Shown here piece after piece: positions 26,711-35,533 of a stretch of DNA of 64,000 bases. This DNA comes from Oscillatoria salina IIICB1 (GTDB taxonomy: Bacteria > Cyanobacteriota > Cyanobacteriia > Cyanobacteriales > SIO1D9). The stretch lies in assembly GCF_020144665.1 (NCBI RefSeq), contig NZ_JAAHBQ010000004.1, positions 1-64,000 of the forward strand. Direction: 5' to 3'. The position numbers and the translations under genes were made by a program. The notes beneath the pieces are model-generated. The model was not told the origin of the DNA and made no database searches. It saw only the letters and a list, made by a program, of their open reading frames with translations. Numbering within the stretch: the stretch's first letter is position 1; every line of letters starts with the position of its first letter.

Positions 26711-27217
26711 ATGAATGCTATTCCTAGTCAAGGATTAAATAAAGTTAACTGGCAAACTATAGTAATGTTTGCTTTAGGTTTCTGGCTCAGTGGTAGTTTG
26801 CTGTTAGACTTGGCAGTTGTACCAAGTTTATCGGCGGCTGGGATGATGAATCAAGCTGGGTTCGCGGCTGCGGGTTATACTATTTTTGGCATTTTCAATC
26901 ATATCGAGCTATTGTGCGCGGCTTTGGTGATGACAGGAGCTTTGGTATTACACGGATCTCATAAATTGTCTTCTTACCGAGAAATTGTCTGTCTAGCTTT
27001 AGCTGGTGTTTTGTTAGCGATCGCTATTATCTATACTTACATTTTGACACCACAAATGAGTGGCTTGGCGCTGCAATTAAATCTTTTTGCTCCGTCTACC
27101 ACGATGTCAGGATCGATGATTCCCCTACACGAAGCTTACTGGGGTTTAGAAGTTGTCAAGTTGATTGCAGGTGCAACGTTGCTCCGTTGGTGCTATCGCG
27201 ATACTTGCGCGATCTAA
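26711..27217 (+). CDS. Four-helix membrane protein of unknown function
   Basis: A 168-residue protein with four membrane helices at about residues 15-37, 55-85, 94-115 and 148-162. The first loop contains DLAVVPSLSAAGMMNQAGFAAAG and the last helix follows PLHEAYWGLEVVKLIAGATLL; this layout resembles DUF4149-type small membrane proteins. It is conserved-looking but I cannot assign a role. It has a ribosome-binding site (AAAGGTTGAGGAA) and is convergent with the GDT1 pair. Confidence 0.65.
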   Translation: MNAIPSQGLNKVNWQTIVMFALGFWLSGSLLLDLAVVPSLSAAGMMNQAGFAAAGYTIFGIFNHIELLCAALVMTGALVLHGSHKLSSYREIVCLALAGVLLAIAIIYTYILTPQMSGLALQLNLFAPSTTMSGSMIPLHEAYWGLEVVKLIAGATLLRWCYRDTCAI

Positions 27218-27224
27218 AATTGCT

Positions 27225-27252
27225 TTAGAGATGTTGCACCCAACATCTCTAA
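27225..27252. terminator. Bidirectional hairpin between convergent genes
   Basis: Perfect 12-bp stem (TTAGAGATGTTG with CAACATCTCTAA) and CACC loop. Its right arm includes the TAG stop of the convergent GDT1-type gene. T-runs are short. Confidence 0.6.
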
Positions 27253-27548
27253 TCACAGCCTTCGGTTTCTTCTGCTTCCGAGTTAAAAAAGAGGATTCGC
27301 AGTGCGAGAAGTGCAAAACCGAGTGCAGCGATCGCTTTTACAATCCGAGTTGGTAAAAACTCGGCGGCTGTTTGTCCTAAAATAACTCCCAGGAAGCTAG
27401 TTAGCAATAAAGCTGTTACTGAGCCGAAAAATACAGCGCGAGGAGAAATTGAGTTACCAGAAAGCGCGATCGCTGCTAATTGGCTTTTGTCTCCTAATTC
27501 TGCTAAAAATACAGTTATAAATGCCAGTCCGAGTAATTGCCAGTCCAT
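27249..27548 (-). CDS. TMEM165/GDT1 family half-transporter (C-terminal half type)
   Basis: A 99-residue protein with three membrane helices and the family motif FLAELGDKSQLAAIALSG (ExGDKS). Full GDT1/TMEM165 proteins (for example Mnx in Synechocystis, about 200 residues) contain two such halves; here each half is a separate gene, 25 bases apart. The pair should form a heterodimeric cation (Mn2+, possibly Ca2+)/proton antiporter that protects photosynthetic cells from manganese excess. Confidence 0.85.
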   Translation of the reverse strand: MDWQLLGLAFITVFLAELGDKSQLAAIALSGNSISPRAVFFGSVTALLLTSFLGVILGQTAAEFLPTRIVKAIAALGFALLALRILFFNSEAEETEGCD

Positions 27549-27573
27549 TATTTTTTCTCATTCTCAAATTAAC

Positions 27574-27987
27574 TTAACCTTGGATTACATCCCACAACAA
27601 CCAGGCTGAAACTGATAATAACAGCATTCCTACTACCTTGTCTTGAATTCCCGCAGGTAGTCTTTTTGCTAACCAACAGCCCAACATCACTCCTAATAAA
27701 CTGGTAGCAATTAAAGCTGTAGCTGCACCTGCAAAGACAATCCAAGGTGAATGAGATTCCGCCGTCATCAAAAGCGTTGCTAGCTGGGTTTTATCTCCCA
27801 TTTCGGCTAAAAAGATGGTAACAAATGTCGAACTAAATGCGCCCCAAAAGCCCATTTTTTTATTCTTGACAATTTTCTCTTTTTGTGCTATAGCTTCTAA
27901 AGTGCACGATTCGAGTTTTGCTGTCGGCAAATTTTCGGACTGGTTAGTTTGAGAAAGCTCTTTTTCAACTGGCTCTGTATAGGTCAC
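27574..27987 (-). CDS. TMEM165/GDT1 family half-transporter (N-terminal half type)
   Basis: A 137-residue partner of the preceding gene. Motif TIFLAEMGDKTQLATLLMTAE (ExGDKT) in the first helix, then two more helices and a short amphipathic end (WLLWDVIQG). The first 44 residues are hydrophilic and not part of the family core; the GTG at 27987 gives this extension, while an internal ATG at 27855 (MGFWGAF) would give a canonical 93-residue half. Start undecided. Confidence 0.82.
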   Translation of the reverse strand: MTYTEPVEKELSQTNQSENLPTAKLESCTLEAIAQKEKIVKNKKMGFWGAFSSTFVTIFLAEMGDKTQLATLLMTAESHSPWIVFAGAATALIATSLLGVMLGCWLAKRLPAGIQDKVVGMLLLSVSAWLLWDVIQG

Positions 27988-28095
27988 GTTAATTATCAGG
28001 CTAAGTTTACTACAGCTACAAGGCTAAGGTGGGCTATTTGCCAAGGTTTTGACAAATATTAATTTATTTATTATTCCAGAAATTGTCGGCAAATT

Positions 28096-28446
28096 TCAAC
28101 CTGGGAGATCCCGATTATAGCGAAACATTTCCGCAGAATTAAATCCCCACACTCCCGCTATTTGCTGCTGACAGCAGTCAATAGCAAAATCGTTAAACTC
28201 TTCTGGAGAGACTTGATACATCTGCTGAAATGTCTCTGGTTGAACCCGACAAAAGCGAGGACGTTCTTCGTAAATGCGACATTTGCGGGTATGATGGTCG
28301 AAATTCACGCACCAACCATCTTCTCCCACCATCGTTAAATATTGCTTTAGTTCCTCGGATGAGAGATAATCTTCTAAGTCTGGTCGCTCGCTGGGATCGA
28401 GATGACAGCAGGCTCCACAATTTTGCACGCAACGCCAAGTTGACAT
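28096..28446 (-). CDS. YkgJ family cysteine cluster protein
   Basis: A 116-residue protein with the YkgJ zinc/iron-chelating pattern: RCVQNCGACCHLDPSERPDL, GWCVNFDHHTRKCRIYEERPRFCRV and a late DCCQQQ. Nine or more cysteines point to metal or Fe-S binding; function is unknown in this family. It stands alone. Confidence 0.85.
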   Translation of the reverse strand: MSTWRCVQNCGACCHLDPSERPDLEDYLSSEELKQYLTMVGEDGWCVNFDHHTRKCRIYEERPRFCRVQPETFQQMYQVSPEEFNDFAIDCCQQQIAGVWGFNSAEMFRYNRDLPG

Positions 28447-28633
28447 AGTTATTATTTGGCTGATTCCTCAAATAGGGTAGCAAAATTCTCGCGATCGCCC
28501 AGCTAACATAACAAAACTTTATGAATTTTTATGTAGTTTCTGAAAAAAATTTGCGATTTGCCAGGTAATATATTAAACGAGTTTGTGTTTTTGCCTTAAA
28601 CATTGTTTCGGGTTGCCAAAATCGGGAGGAGAT

Positions 28634-28765
28634 ATGGATTTTATTACGAGTGCTTTAACAAGCGTTAACTGGGAAGTAATTTTTCAATTGCTGTTCGTTG
28701 CTTTAATTATGCTCTCAGGACCAGTAGTAATTTTTCTACTGGCTGCTCGCGGCGGCGATCTTTAA
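28634..28765 (+). CDS. psb30: Photosystem II reaction centre protein Psb30 (Ycf12)
   Basis: A 43-residue single-span membrane protein: [20 protein letters not shown], then [16 protein letters not shown], the highly conserved C-terminus of Psb30/Ycf12. It sits at the periphery of photosystem II near cytochrome b559. The ATG at 28634 is preceded by a strong GGGAGGAG site, so the longer frame back to 28583 is not used. A clear intrinsic terminator follows, making it a monocistronic transcript. Confidence 0.95.
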   Translation: MDFITSALTSVNWEVIFQLLFVALIMLSGPVVIFLLAARGGDL

Positions 28766-28791
28766 ACCTTTTGCAGTTATCCTGGTTATGG

Positions 28792-28822
28792 TATGGACGC
28801 ATTTCGGTGCGTCCATATTTTT
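28792..28822 (+). terminator. Intrinsic terminator of psb30
   Basis: 10-bp perfect stem (TATGGACGCA with TGCGTCCATA), TTTCGG loop and TTTTT tail, 27 bases past the psb30 stop. Confidence 0.9.
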
Positions 28823-28825
28823 AGT

Positions 28826-28990
28826 GAGTGGGGACTGGGGTTTTCAGTGAACAGTGAGCAGTTACCAGTTACCAGTGGGTAGTGGGTGGTTGGTAGTCGA
28901 GGTTGGAAGTGGGAGGGATTGGGGAAATTGTACTAATTGGGAGACAAACTGGTAATTGGTAAATGCGGCTACGTGCTAACTGGTAACTGT
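28826..28990. repeat. Short tandem repeat block overlapping recJ end
   Basis: GGGGACTGGGG, CAGTGAACAGTGAG, CAGTTAC units, GGGTAGTGGGTGG units, then GGGAGACAAACTGGTAATTGG and TAACTGG heptamers. The last units encode the final residues (TVTS) and stop of the convergent RecJ gene. Confidence 0.8.
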
Positions 28991-31039
28991 ATCCAGGGCT
29001 GCGATCGCGGCTTGAATTAAGTTAGAGTAGATAGGTTTGCTAATGTCAACTTGGACAGCATCATCTCTGGTTTTTCCGCGCAAACCCACAGTTTCCCCTT
29101 GACGAATAGCGAGAACTTCACCACGAGAATTTCTAATTCTGAGTTCATTTTCGGGTTCGACAAGGTTACAAAGATAAGAATTTCCTTGATAATCGAATTT
29201 AGCTTTTTTACTAGGAAGAGTCGCGTTTGCAGGTAGTCGCACGCCTACTAATTGTAACTCGATATTCGTGTTGCCTTGAAAATGATTTTCTTGCAACTTG
29301 TAAGCGATATCGAGACGATTAGGTAAAGGAAAATAAGCCCCCCAACGCCACGCGATCGCGCTCATTTTTCTAGTACCATGAGGAGTATCTTGACCGAGTA
29401 CCAGTTTGAGGTGATTTTTGCCAACAATACGCTGTTCCAAAACCCTGACATTTGGAGTCCAAAATATTGGAAAATTATTGGCAATTCCCCAAGGTTGTAA
29501 ACTATCAATTTGTTGGTAGAAACTAGGAGTTAATTGACTAAAATTTGCCTCCCCATCAATTTCCACAAGCGGTTTGAGATGTTCTCGTTCTAAACATTGA
29601 TAAGCAAACTCACTCAACCTTTGTTGAAAAGCAACTAAATTAGCCGCAGATAAACTGAAACCACCAGCCGCATGATGTCCGCCATATTTACCTAGTAAAT
29701 CATCACAATATTCTAAACCCTGAAAAACATTAAATTCGCGAATACCTCTAGCCGAACCCCGAATGTGTGTTTTTTCCTCATCTTCATAAGTTCCGATAAA
29801 CACAGGAACACCATAACGTTCCACCAAACGAGAAGCAACAATCCCAATAACTCCATGATGCCAATTTGGTTGGACAATAACTAAAACTCTCGCTTGAAGA
29901 TAATCATAAAAATGAGTTTCAGTCGGCGCAGTAATTAGATCCGGAGCATTAGTTTTGCGATATAGTGCAGGCTGAGGAGATGCTTGTTGAAATTGCTCAA
30001 TTGCTGAAATCGCCTCATGTTCAATTTGTTCGCAAAGTTGCTGACGCTGATGATTTAATTGTTCGCATTGCATCGCCCTTTCTAAAGCAATACCTTCATC
30101 AGTAGTCGTCAACAATTCGATCGCAATTTGAGGATCGCCAATTCTCCCCACAGCATTAATTCTCGGTCCCAGTTTGAAACCAATATCATCGGGTTTTAAA
30201 GCTTTTTGTGACTCACTAACACCTGCAACCTGAATCAAAGCTTGAATTCCCCGGATTTCCGACTTTGGTAAGATCCGCAAACCACGCTTCAACCAACGAC
30301 GATTAACCCCCACCAACGGCGCAAGATCGGCAATAGTTCCTAAAGTAAATAACTCCAGCAATTGATTCGTCAAACCCTTAAGTAAACCTAGACTTTGGGC
30401 AGTAGTTACCGCCAAAATATAAGCAACCCCAACTCCAGCCAAACTGCGATAAGGCGAATTAGGACGAATTAACTTCGGATTGAGAATCGCATCGGCGGGT
30501 GGTAACTTTTCGGGAATATCATGATGATCGGTAATAATTACCGTCAACCCCAACTCGATCGCCCGCGCGATCGCCTCATAAGCAGAAATGCCATTATCAA
30601 CCGTTAAAATTAAGCCAACCCCAGACTCCGCAAATTCTTCAACAATACGCTGATTAATCCCATAGCCATCCTTCATCCGACTAGGAATCGCATAATCCAC
30701 ATCTATCCCCAAATGAGCAAAAGCACGTAACAATAAAGCCGTGCTAGTCATCCCATCAGCGTCATAGTCACCACAAATCGCCACTTTTTCCCCAAAAGAT
30801 CGCGCTTCTGTGAGCAACTCGACACTTTTCGCCAAATCGGGGAAATCATCCAGTGGTGAGGGTAACTGCTCCACTTCCGGGTCAAGATAAGTATAAGCTT
30901 CTTGGGGAGTATCAATACCGCGATTGACAATTACTCGAGCAATTAAAGGATCGAGTCCAGTAGTTTGAATGAATAAATCAACTTTTTCCTTTGCTGTTGG
31001 TGCTATTTGCCACCGTTGAGCAGGCAATCGATCGATCAT
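28976..31039 (-). CDS. recJ: RecJ-type single-stranded-DNA exonuclease (second copy)
   Basis: A 687-residue DHH phosphoesterase with motif I CGDYDADGMTSTALLLRAF, motif III VIITDHHDIPEKLPPADAILNP, LGPRINAVGRIGDP, DHHA1 segment GKYGGHHAAGGFSLS and a C-terminal OB-like part. It has an insert at about residues 350-375 (PALYRKTNAPDLITAPTETH). All catalytic motifs are intact, as in the other RecJ at 8526-10850; overall resemblance between the two outside the motifs is modest, so they are ancient paralogues. The C-terminal residues come from the repeat block. Confidence 0.9.
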   Translation of the reverse strand: MIDRLPAQRWQIAPTAKEKVDLFIQTTGLDPLIARVIVNRGIDTPQEAYTYLDPEVEQLPSPLDDFPDLAKSVELLTEARSFGEKVAICGDYDADGMTSTALLLRAFAHLGIDVDYAIPSRMKDGYGINQRIVEEFAESGVGLILTVDNGISAYEAIARAIELGLTVIITDHHDIPEKLPPADAILNPKLIRPNSPYRSLAGVGVAYILAVTTAQSLGLLKGLTNQLLELFTLGTIADLAPLVGVNRRWLKRGLRILPKSEIRGIQALIQVAGVSESQKALKPDDIGFKLGPRINAVGRIGDPQIAIELLTTTDEGIALERAMQCEQLNHQRQQLCEQIEHEAISAIEQFQQASPQPALYRKTNAPDLITAPTETHFYDYLQARVLVIVQPNWHHGVIGIVASRLVERYGVPVFIGTYEDEEKTHIRGSARGIREFNVFQGLEYCDDLLGKYGGHHAAGGFSLSAANLVAFQQRLSEFAYQCLEREHLKPLVEIDGEANFSQLTPSFYQQIDSLQPWGIANNFPIFWTPNVRVLEQRIVGKNHLKLVLGQDTPHGTRKMSAIAWRWGAYFPLPNRLDIAYKLQENHFQGNTNIELQLVGVRLPANATLPSKKAKFDYQGNSYLCNLVEPENELRIRNSRGEVLAIRQGETVGLRGKTRDDAVQVDISKPIYSNLIQAAIAALDTVTS

Positions 31040-31185
31040 TGTTTACTTTCCGTTGTTCATCGTTCATTGTCTCTCCTTCGTTGCAAACTGACAAGTACAG
31101 AGATTACACGGTGTATCTCTAAAGAGAGCGTGGTTAAAATCAAAAGAAACCACAGCAAGATTGTTATTCAGTGTTGCGATAGTCT

Positions 31186-34100
31186 ATGTCACTCGAAAAC
31201 CTCGGATTTTACTCACCCACCTTAGAAGAGATTTGCGATCGCTCTCCACTTCAAGTAACTCCCGATACTCCCCTCGAAGAAGTTCTCGATCGAATGTACC
31301 AGACTATCGGCACTCAGTGTTTAGTTGCAGATGGTAAGGCTGAAAGTAAAGTACTTTCTAGCAGCTATGCTTTAGTAATCGAAGCTAACAAAATTGTGGG
31401 GATTTTTACCGAACGAGATTTAGTAAATATTGCCGCAAGCGAAAAAAAACTTGCTCAGTTAACTGTTTCTGAGGTAATGACGAAGCATTTGTTTACCTTA
31501 AACAAAAGTGAATATCGAGACGTTTTCGGGGTTTTAGCAATCTTACGACAGCATCGCATTCGTCACCTGCCAGCGATCGACGAACAGGGAAATATCTTTG
31601 GAGTCATTACTCAAGATCGACTGCGCGAGTGTATGCAACCCCTGAGTTTGCTGAAGTTGCGAACTGTCGCTGAGGTGATGCACGCTCAGGTAATTTGCGC
31701 ACCAGCAACAACTTCGGTGTTAGATTTAGCTCGGTTAATGGCAATGCACCAGGTTAGTTGTGTTGTAATTGTTGAAAATGGAGAGACTTTACAGACAAAC
31801 TCTCCACAAAACTCACCAGTTACCAATTCCCAGTCCCTAATTCCCAGTCCCCAGTCACCAGTCACCAATTCCCAATCTCTCAAACCGATTGGGATGATTA
31901 CTGAGCGAGATATTGTCCAATTTAAAATCTTAGGTTTAGATTTAGCACGTTTACCAGCGTCAGTGGTTATGAGTGCGCCACTATTTTGTCTGAATCCCAC
32001 TGATAGTTTAGCGATCGCTCATCAAAAAATGCAGCGTCGGCGCATCCGGCGTTTAGTCGTAACTGGTTCTGGGGGAGAGTTACAAGGAATAGTTACCCAA
32101 AGCAGTTTATTGCGTCCTCTCGATCCAGTTAATTTGTATGATGTGGTCGAAGTTTTGCAGCAAAAAGTTTGTCGTCTGGAAACCGAGAATTGGCAACTCC
32201 TACAGCAAAAGAATACTGATTTAGAGCAACAAGTGCAAGAACGGGCGGCAGCGCTACAACAACAAGCTCGACGCGATCGCCTCTTGGCAGATATTTCTTT
32301 ACACATCCGCCAATCGATCGATATTAATGACATTCTCAACATTACCGTAACCGAGATTAGAGAGTTTTTTGCTGCCGATCGGGTAATTATTTATCGTTTT
32401 TCTGAAGATTGGAGTGGAATTGTCGTCTCCGAGTCAGTTGCAGAAGGTGCTGAGTCGTTGATGGGACGAGTTATTTACGATCCTTGCTTTGCTCCCAACT
32501 GGGTTGAACCTTATAAAAAAGGTCGCATTCATCCTGTCAGCGACATATATACCGCAGGAATGGCTCGGTGTCACCTCGAACTTTTAGAGCAATTACAAAT
32601 ACGCGCCAAATTGTTAGTTCCCGTACTGACTGGCGAAGAATTGTGGGGTTTAATGAGTGTAAATCAGTGTTGGGAATCCCGACAGTGGCAACCAGAAGAA
32701 ATCGAATTACTAGAAAAAGTAGCTACTCAAGTAGCGATCGCCATTCAACAAGCGACTTTGTTCGATCGCGTCCAAGCCGAACTTGAAGAACGTTCTTTAG
32801 CCGAAACCAAACTCCGCCTTCGCGCTCAACAACAAGAAGCGATCGCCCAACTCGGTCAAATTGCTTTAGCGCAAACAGACCTCGATGCACTCATGGACGA
32901 AACGGCTAAAATCATTGCTAAAACTCTGCAAGTCTCACACTGTCAGGTTTTGGAACTACTTCCCAATCGAGCTGCACTGTCTCTCAAAGCTGGTATCGGC
33001 TGGCAGCAAAATTGGCTTGGACAAGCGATCGTTAGTGTCAACCAACGCACGCAAGCAGGTTATACTTTACTGCAATCTCAACCGATAGTAGTTGAAGATT
33101 TGCGCGTCGAAAATCGCTTCGGCGGTTCCCCTTTTTTACACAACCACGGCATCATTTCCGGCATAACCGTAGTTATTCCCGGCAAAAATAACGAAGCCTA
33201 TGGTGTTTTGGGAGTGCATACCACCACAGCCAGAAATTTTACTACCGACGACGTTAACTTTTTACAAACAGCAGCAAATATTTTAGCGATCGCCATCGAA
33301 CGCCGACAAGCAGAAGAAGAGTTAAATCGCTTTTTCAATATTTCTTTAGATATGTTCTGTATTGCTGGTATCGATGGCTATTTTAAGCGCCTTAATCCTT
33401 GTTTTGAATCCACTCTTGGCTACACTGAAACCGAACTACTCACCAAACCATTTATTGACTTTGTTCATCCTGATGACGTAAATTCTACTTTCACTGAATT
33501 AGAAAAGTTATCCGCAGGTATCCCCAGCACTTATTTTGAAAATCGCTATCGCACTAAAGAAGGTAATTATCGTTGGTTTGCTTGGACATCTCATCCGGCT
33601 GTTGATGGCAAACTTTATTCTGTCGCTCATGATATTACCCAACGCAAAGAAGCCGAAGCCGAACTAAAAAAATTAAATGAAGAACTAGAAACCAGAGTCG
33701 AACAACGCACCCGAGAATTAGTTAAAACCGTCGCCGAACTCATGCAAGAAATTAGCGAACATCGGCGCACCGAAGAAAAACTACGCGAAAGTGAAGAACG
33801 TTTCCGTAACTTAGTAGAAACTAGTAGCGATTATATCTGGGAAATTGACTGCAACGGAAACTTTACTTATCTTAGCCCCAGAGTTTATGATATTTTAGGT
33901 TATCACCCCCAAAAATTACTTGGCAAAAACTTTTTTGATTTAATGCTACCCCAGGAAGCAGAGCGAGTCGAAGAAATTTTTAATCTCCAAGTACGAGCAA
34001 GACAAAGTATTCACAACTTAGAACATACCCTTATTCATCGCCAAGGTTATCTCATTTTTGTCGAAACTAGCGGTACACCAATTTTTAACGCTCAAGGTCA

Positions 34101-35529
34101 ATATAAAGGTTATCGCGGTGTTGAAAGAGATATTACCGAACGCAAACAAGGAGAAGCCGAACGACAAAAATTAGCTGCTTTAGTCGAAAATAGTAGCGAA
34201 TTTATTGTCATGACTAGCGTATCTGGACAGCTTACTTATCTCAACCGAGGTGGTAGGGAATTAGTAGGTTTAAATGAAGATATAGCTTTAGACACCAAAC
34301 CTATTACTGATTTTTATTCACCAGCAGATTTATCTCAAATAGTAACGAAAATTTTGCCCAAATTACGCCAAGGTGAAGCTGATACTGGCGAAATTGGTTT
34401 GCGTCACTTTCAAACTGGAGAAATTATCCCCAGTCTCTATAATGTTTTTCCAATTAAAGAACGAAATACTAAGCAAATTTTAGCTTTTGCTGGCATTTTT
34501 CATAATCTCAGCGAACGGAAGAAATTTGAATTAGCTTTACAAGAATCCAAGCAACAAATTTCCGATATTTTAGAAAGTATCACCGAAGGTTATTTTGCTT
34601 TAGATAAACAATGGCGATTTATTGCTGTTAATTCTTACTTGGAACCAATTTTACAGCGTCCGGCAACAGAATTAATTGGCAAAAATATTTGGTCAGTATT
34701 TCCAGAAGCTATCGGAACTAAGTTTGAAGCTGCTTATCTTCAAGCAACTGAAGAACAAAAAACAGTCGCTTTTGAAGAATATTATCCACCCTTAAAAATT
34801 TGGTTTGAAGTGAGAGTATATCCCTACAAAGATGGCATCTCAGTTTACTTCCGAGATATTAGCGATCGCAAAAAAGCTGAAGAAAAAATTAAAGCTTCTT
34901 TACGGGAAAAAGAATTGTTACTAAAAGAGATTCACCATCGCGTTAAAAATAATTTGCTCGTAGTTTCTAGCTTGCTTGAATGGCAAGCTGATTATTTCAA
35001 AAATCCGAAAATTATTAAAATGTTTGAAAATAGTCAGCATCGCATTCAAACAATGGCTTTAATTCATGAAAAATTATACCGCTCTGACGACTTAGCGCAA
35101 ATTAATTTTGGTGACTATTTAGAAACATTAGTTAATCATATTTTTATGTCTTGTAATCCTGAATCTCAATCAGTTAAAATCGCTCTAGATTTACAACCAA
35201 TTAATTTAAATATTGAAACAGCTAATCCCTGTGGCTTGATAGTTAATGAATTAGTTGCTAATATATTTAAACACGCATTTCCTGGTGACAGAAAAGGCAA
35301 AATTTGGCTAAAATTAGAGAAAAATAAAGCTCGAGAAATAACTCTAATAGTCAAAGATAATGGTGTCGGCTTCCCCGAAACAATCGATTGGCAAAATACA
35401 GAATCATTAGGTTTGCAACTAGTTTGTACTTTAACCGAACAAATAGAGGGTAAACTAGAATTAGAGCGAAGTCACGGCACAACATTTAAATTAACATTTT
35501 CCGAATTGCACTACGAAAGGAGATTATAA
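31186..35529 (+). CDS. CBS-cyanobacteriochrome-PAS sensor histidine kinase (HisKA_2)
   Basis: A 1447-residue soluble multidomain kinase. Residues about 10-140 and 155-315: four CBS domains (GIFTERDLVNI, FGVITQDRLRE, GMITERDIVQF, LQGIVTQSSLL). Residues about 363-530: a GAF domain with DPCF (Cys434) and ARCHLELLEQLQIRAKLLVP (Cys462-His463); the 28-residue spacing matches DXCF-type cyanobacteriochromes such as TePixJ, so a bilin-binding violet/blue-region photosensor is expected. Residues about 550-705: a second GAF without those motifs. Four PAS domains at about 715-820, 868-980, 994-1110 and 1116-1225. HisKA_2 box EIHHRVKNNLLVVSSLLEW near 1248, then HATPase (NPCGLIVNELVANIFKHAF, DNGVGFPE). The third CBS domain carries an in-frame repeat insert at about residues 203-233. 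The next gene starts 4 bases after its stop. Confidence 0.9.
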   Translation: MSLENLGFYSPTLEEICDRSPLQVTPDTPLEEVLDRMYQTIGTQCLVADGKAESKVLSSSYALVIEANKIVGIFTERDLVNIAASEKKLAQLTVSEVMTKHLFTLNKSEYRDVFGVLAILRQHRIRHLPAIDEQGNIFGVITQDRLRECMQPLSLLKLRTVAEVMHAQVICAPATTSVLDLARLMAMHQVSCVVIVENGETLQTNSPQNSPVTNSQSLIPSPQSPVTNSQSLKPIGMITERDIVQFKILGLDLARLPASVVMSAPLFCLNPTDSLAIAHQKMQRRRIRRLVVTGSGGELQGIVTQSSLLRPLDPVNLYDVVEVLQQKVCRLETENWQLLQQKNTDLEQQVQERAAALQQQARRDRLLADISLHIRQSIDINDILNITVTEIREFFAADRVIIYRFSEDWSGIVVSESVAEGAESLMGRVIYDPCFAPNWVEPYKKGRIHPVSDIYTAGMARCHLELLEQLQIRAKLLVPVLTGEELWGLMSVNQCWESRQWQPEEIELLEKVATQVAIAIQQATLFDRVQAELEERSLAETKLRLRAQQQEAIAQLGQIALAQTDLDALMDETAKIIAKTLQVSHCQVLELLPNRAALSLKAGIGWQQNWLGQAIVSVNQRTQAGYTLLQSQPIVVEDLRVENRFGGSPFLHNHGIISGITVVIPGKNNEAYGVLGVHTTTARNFTTDDVNFLQTAANILAIAIERRQAEEELNRFFNISLDMFCIAGIDGYFKRLNPCFESTLGYTETELLTKPFIDFVHPDDVNSTFTELEKLSAGIPSTYFENRYRTKEGNYRWFAWTSHPAVDGKLYSVAHDITQRKEAEAELKKLNEELETRVEQRTRELVKTVAELMQEISEHRRTEEKLRESEERFRNLVETSSDYIWEIDCNGNFTYLSPRVYDILGYHPQKLLGKNFFDLMLPQEAERVEEIFNLQVRARQSIHNLEHTLIHRQGYLIFVETSGTPIFNAQGQYKGYRGVERDITERKQGEAERQKLAALVENSSEFIVMTSVSGQLTYLNRGGRELVGLNEDIALDTKPITDFYSPADLSQIVTKILPKLRQGEADTGEIGLRHFQTGEIIPSLYNVFPIKERNTKQILAFAGIFHNLSERKKFELALQESKQQISDILESITEGYFALDKQWRFIAVNSYLEPILQRPATELIGKNIWSVFPEAIGTKFEAAYLQATEEQKTVAFEEYYPPLKIWFEVRVYPYKDGISVYFRDISDRKKAEEKIKASLREKELLLKEIHHRVKNNLLVVSSLLEWQADYFKNPKIIKMFENSQHRIQTMALIHEKLYRSDDLAQINFGDYLETLVNHIFMSCNPESQSVKIALDLQPINLNIETANPCGLIVNELVANIFKHAFPGDRKGKIWLKLEKNKAREITLIVKDNGVGFPETIDWQNTESLGLQLVCTLTEQIEGKLELERSHGTTFKLTFSELHYERRL
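31795..31884. repeat. Intergenic-type repeat inserted in frame in a CBS domain
   Basis: CACCAGT, CCCAGTCCC, CCCAGTCACCAGTCACC and CCAATTCCCAATC units, the same sequence family as the gap repeats, lie within coding sequence. They encode a Pro/Ser/Gln/Asn-rich insert (NSPVTNSQSLIPSPQSPVTN) between a strand and the GMITERD motif of the third CBS domain. Confidence 0.85.
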
Positions 35530-35533
35530 AATT

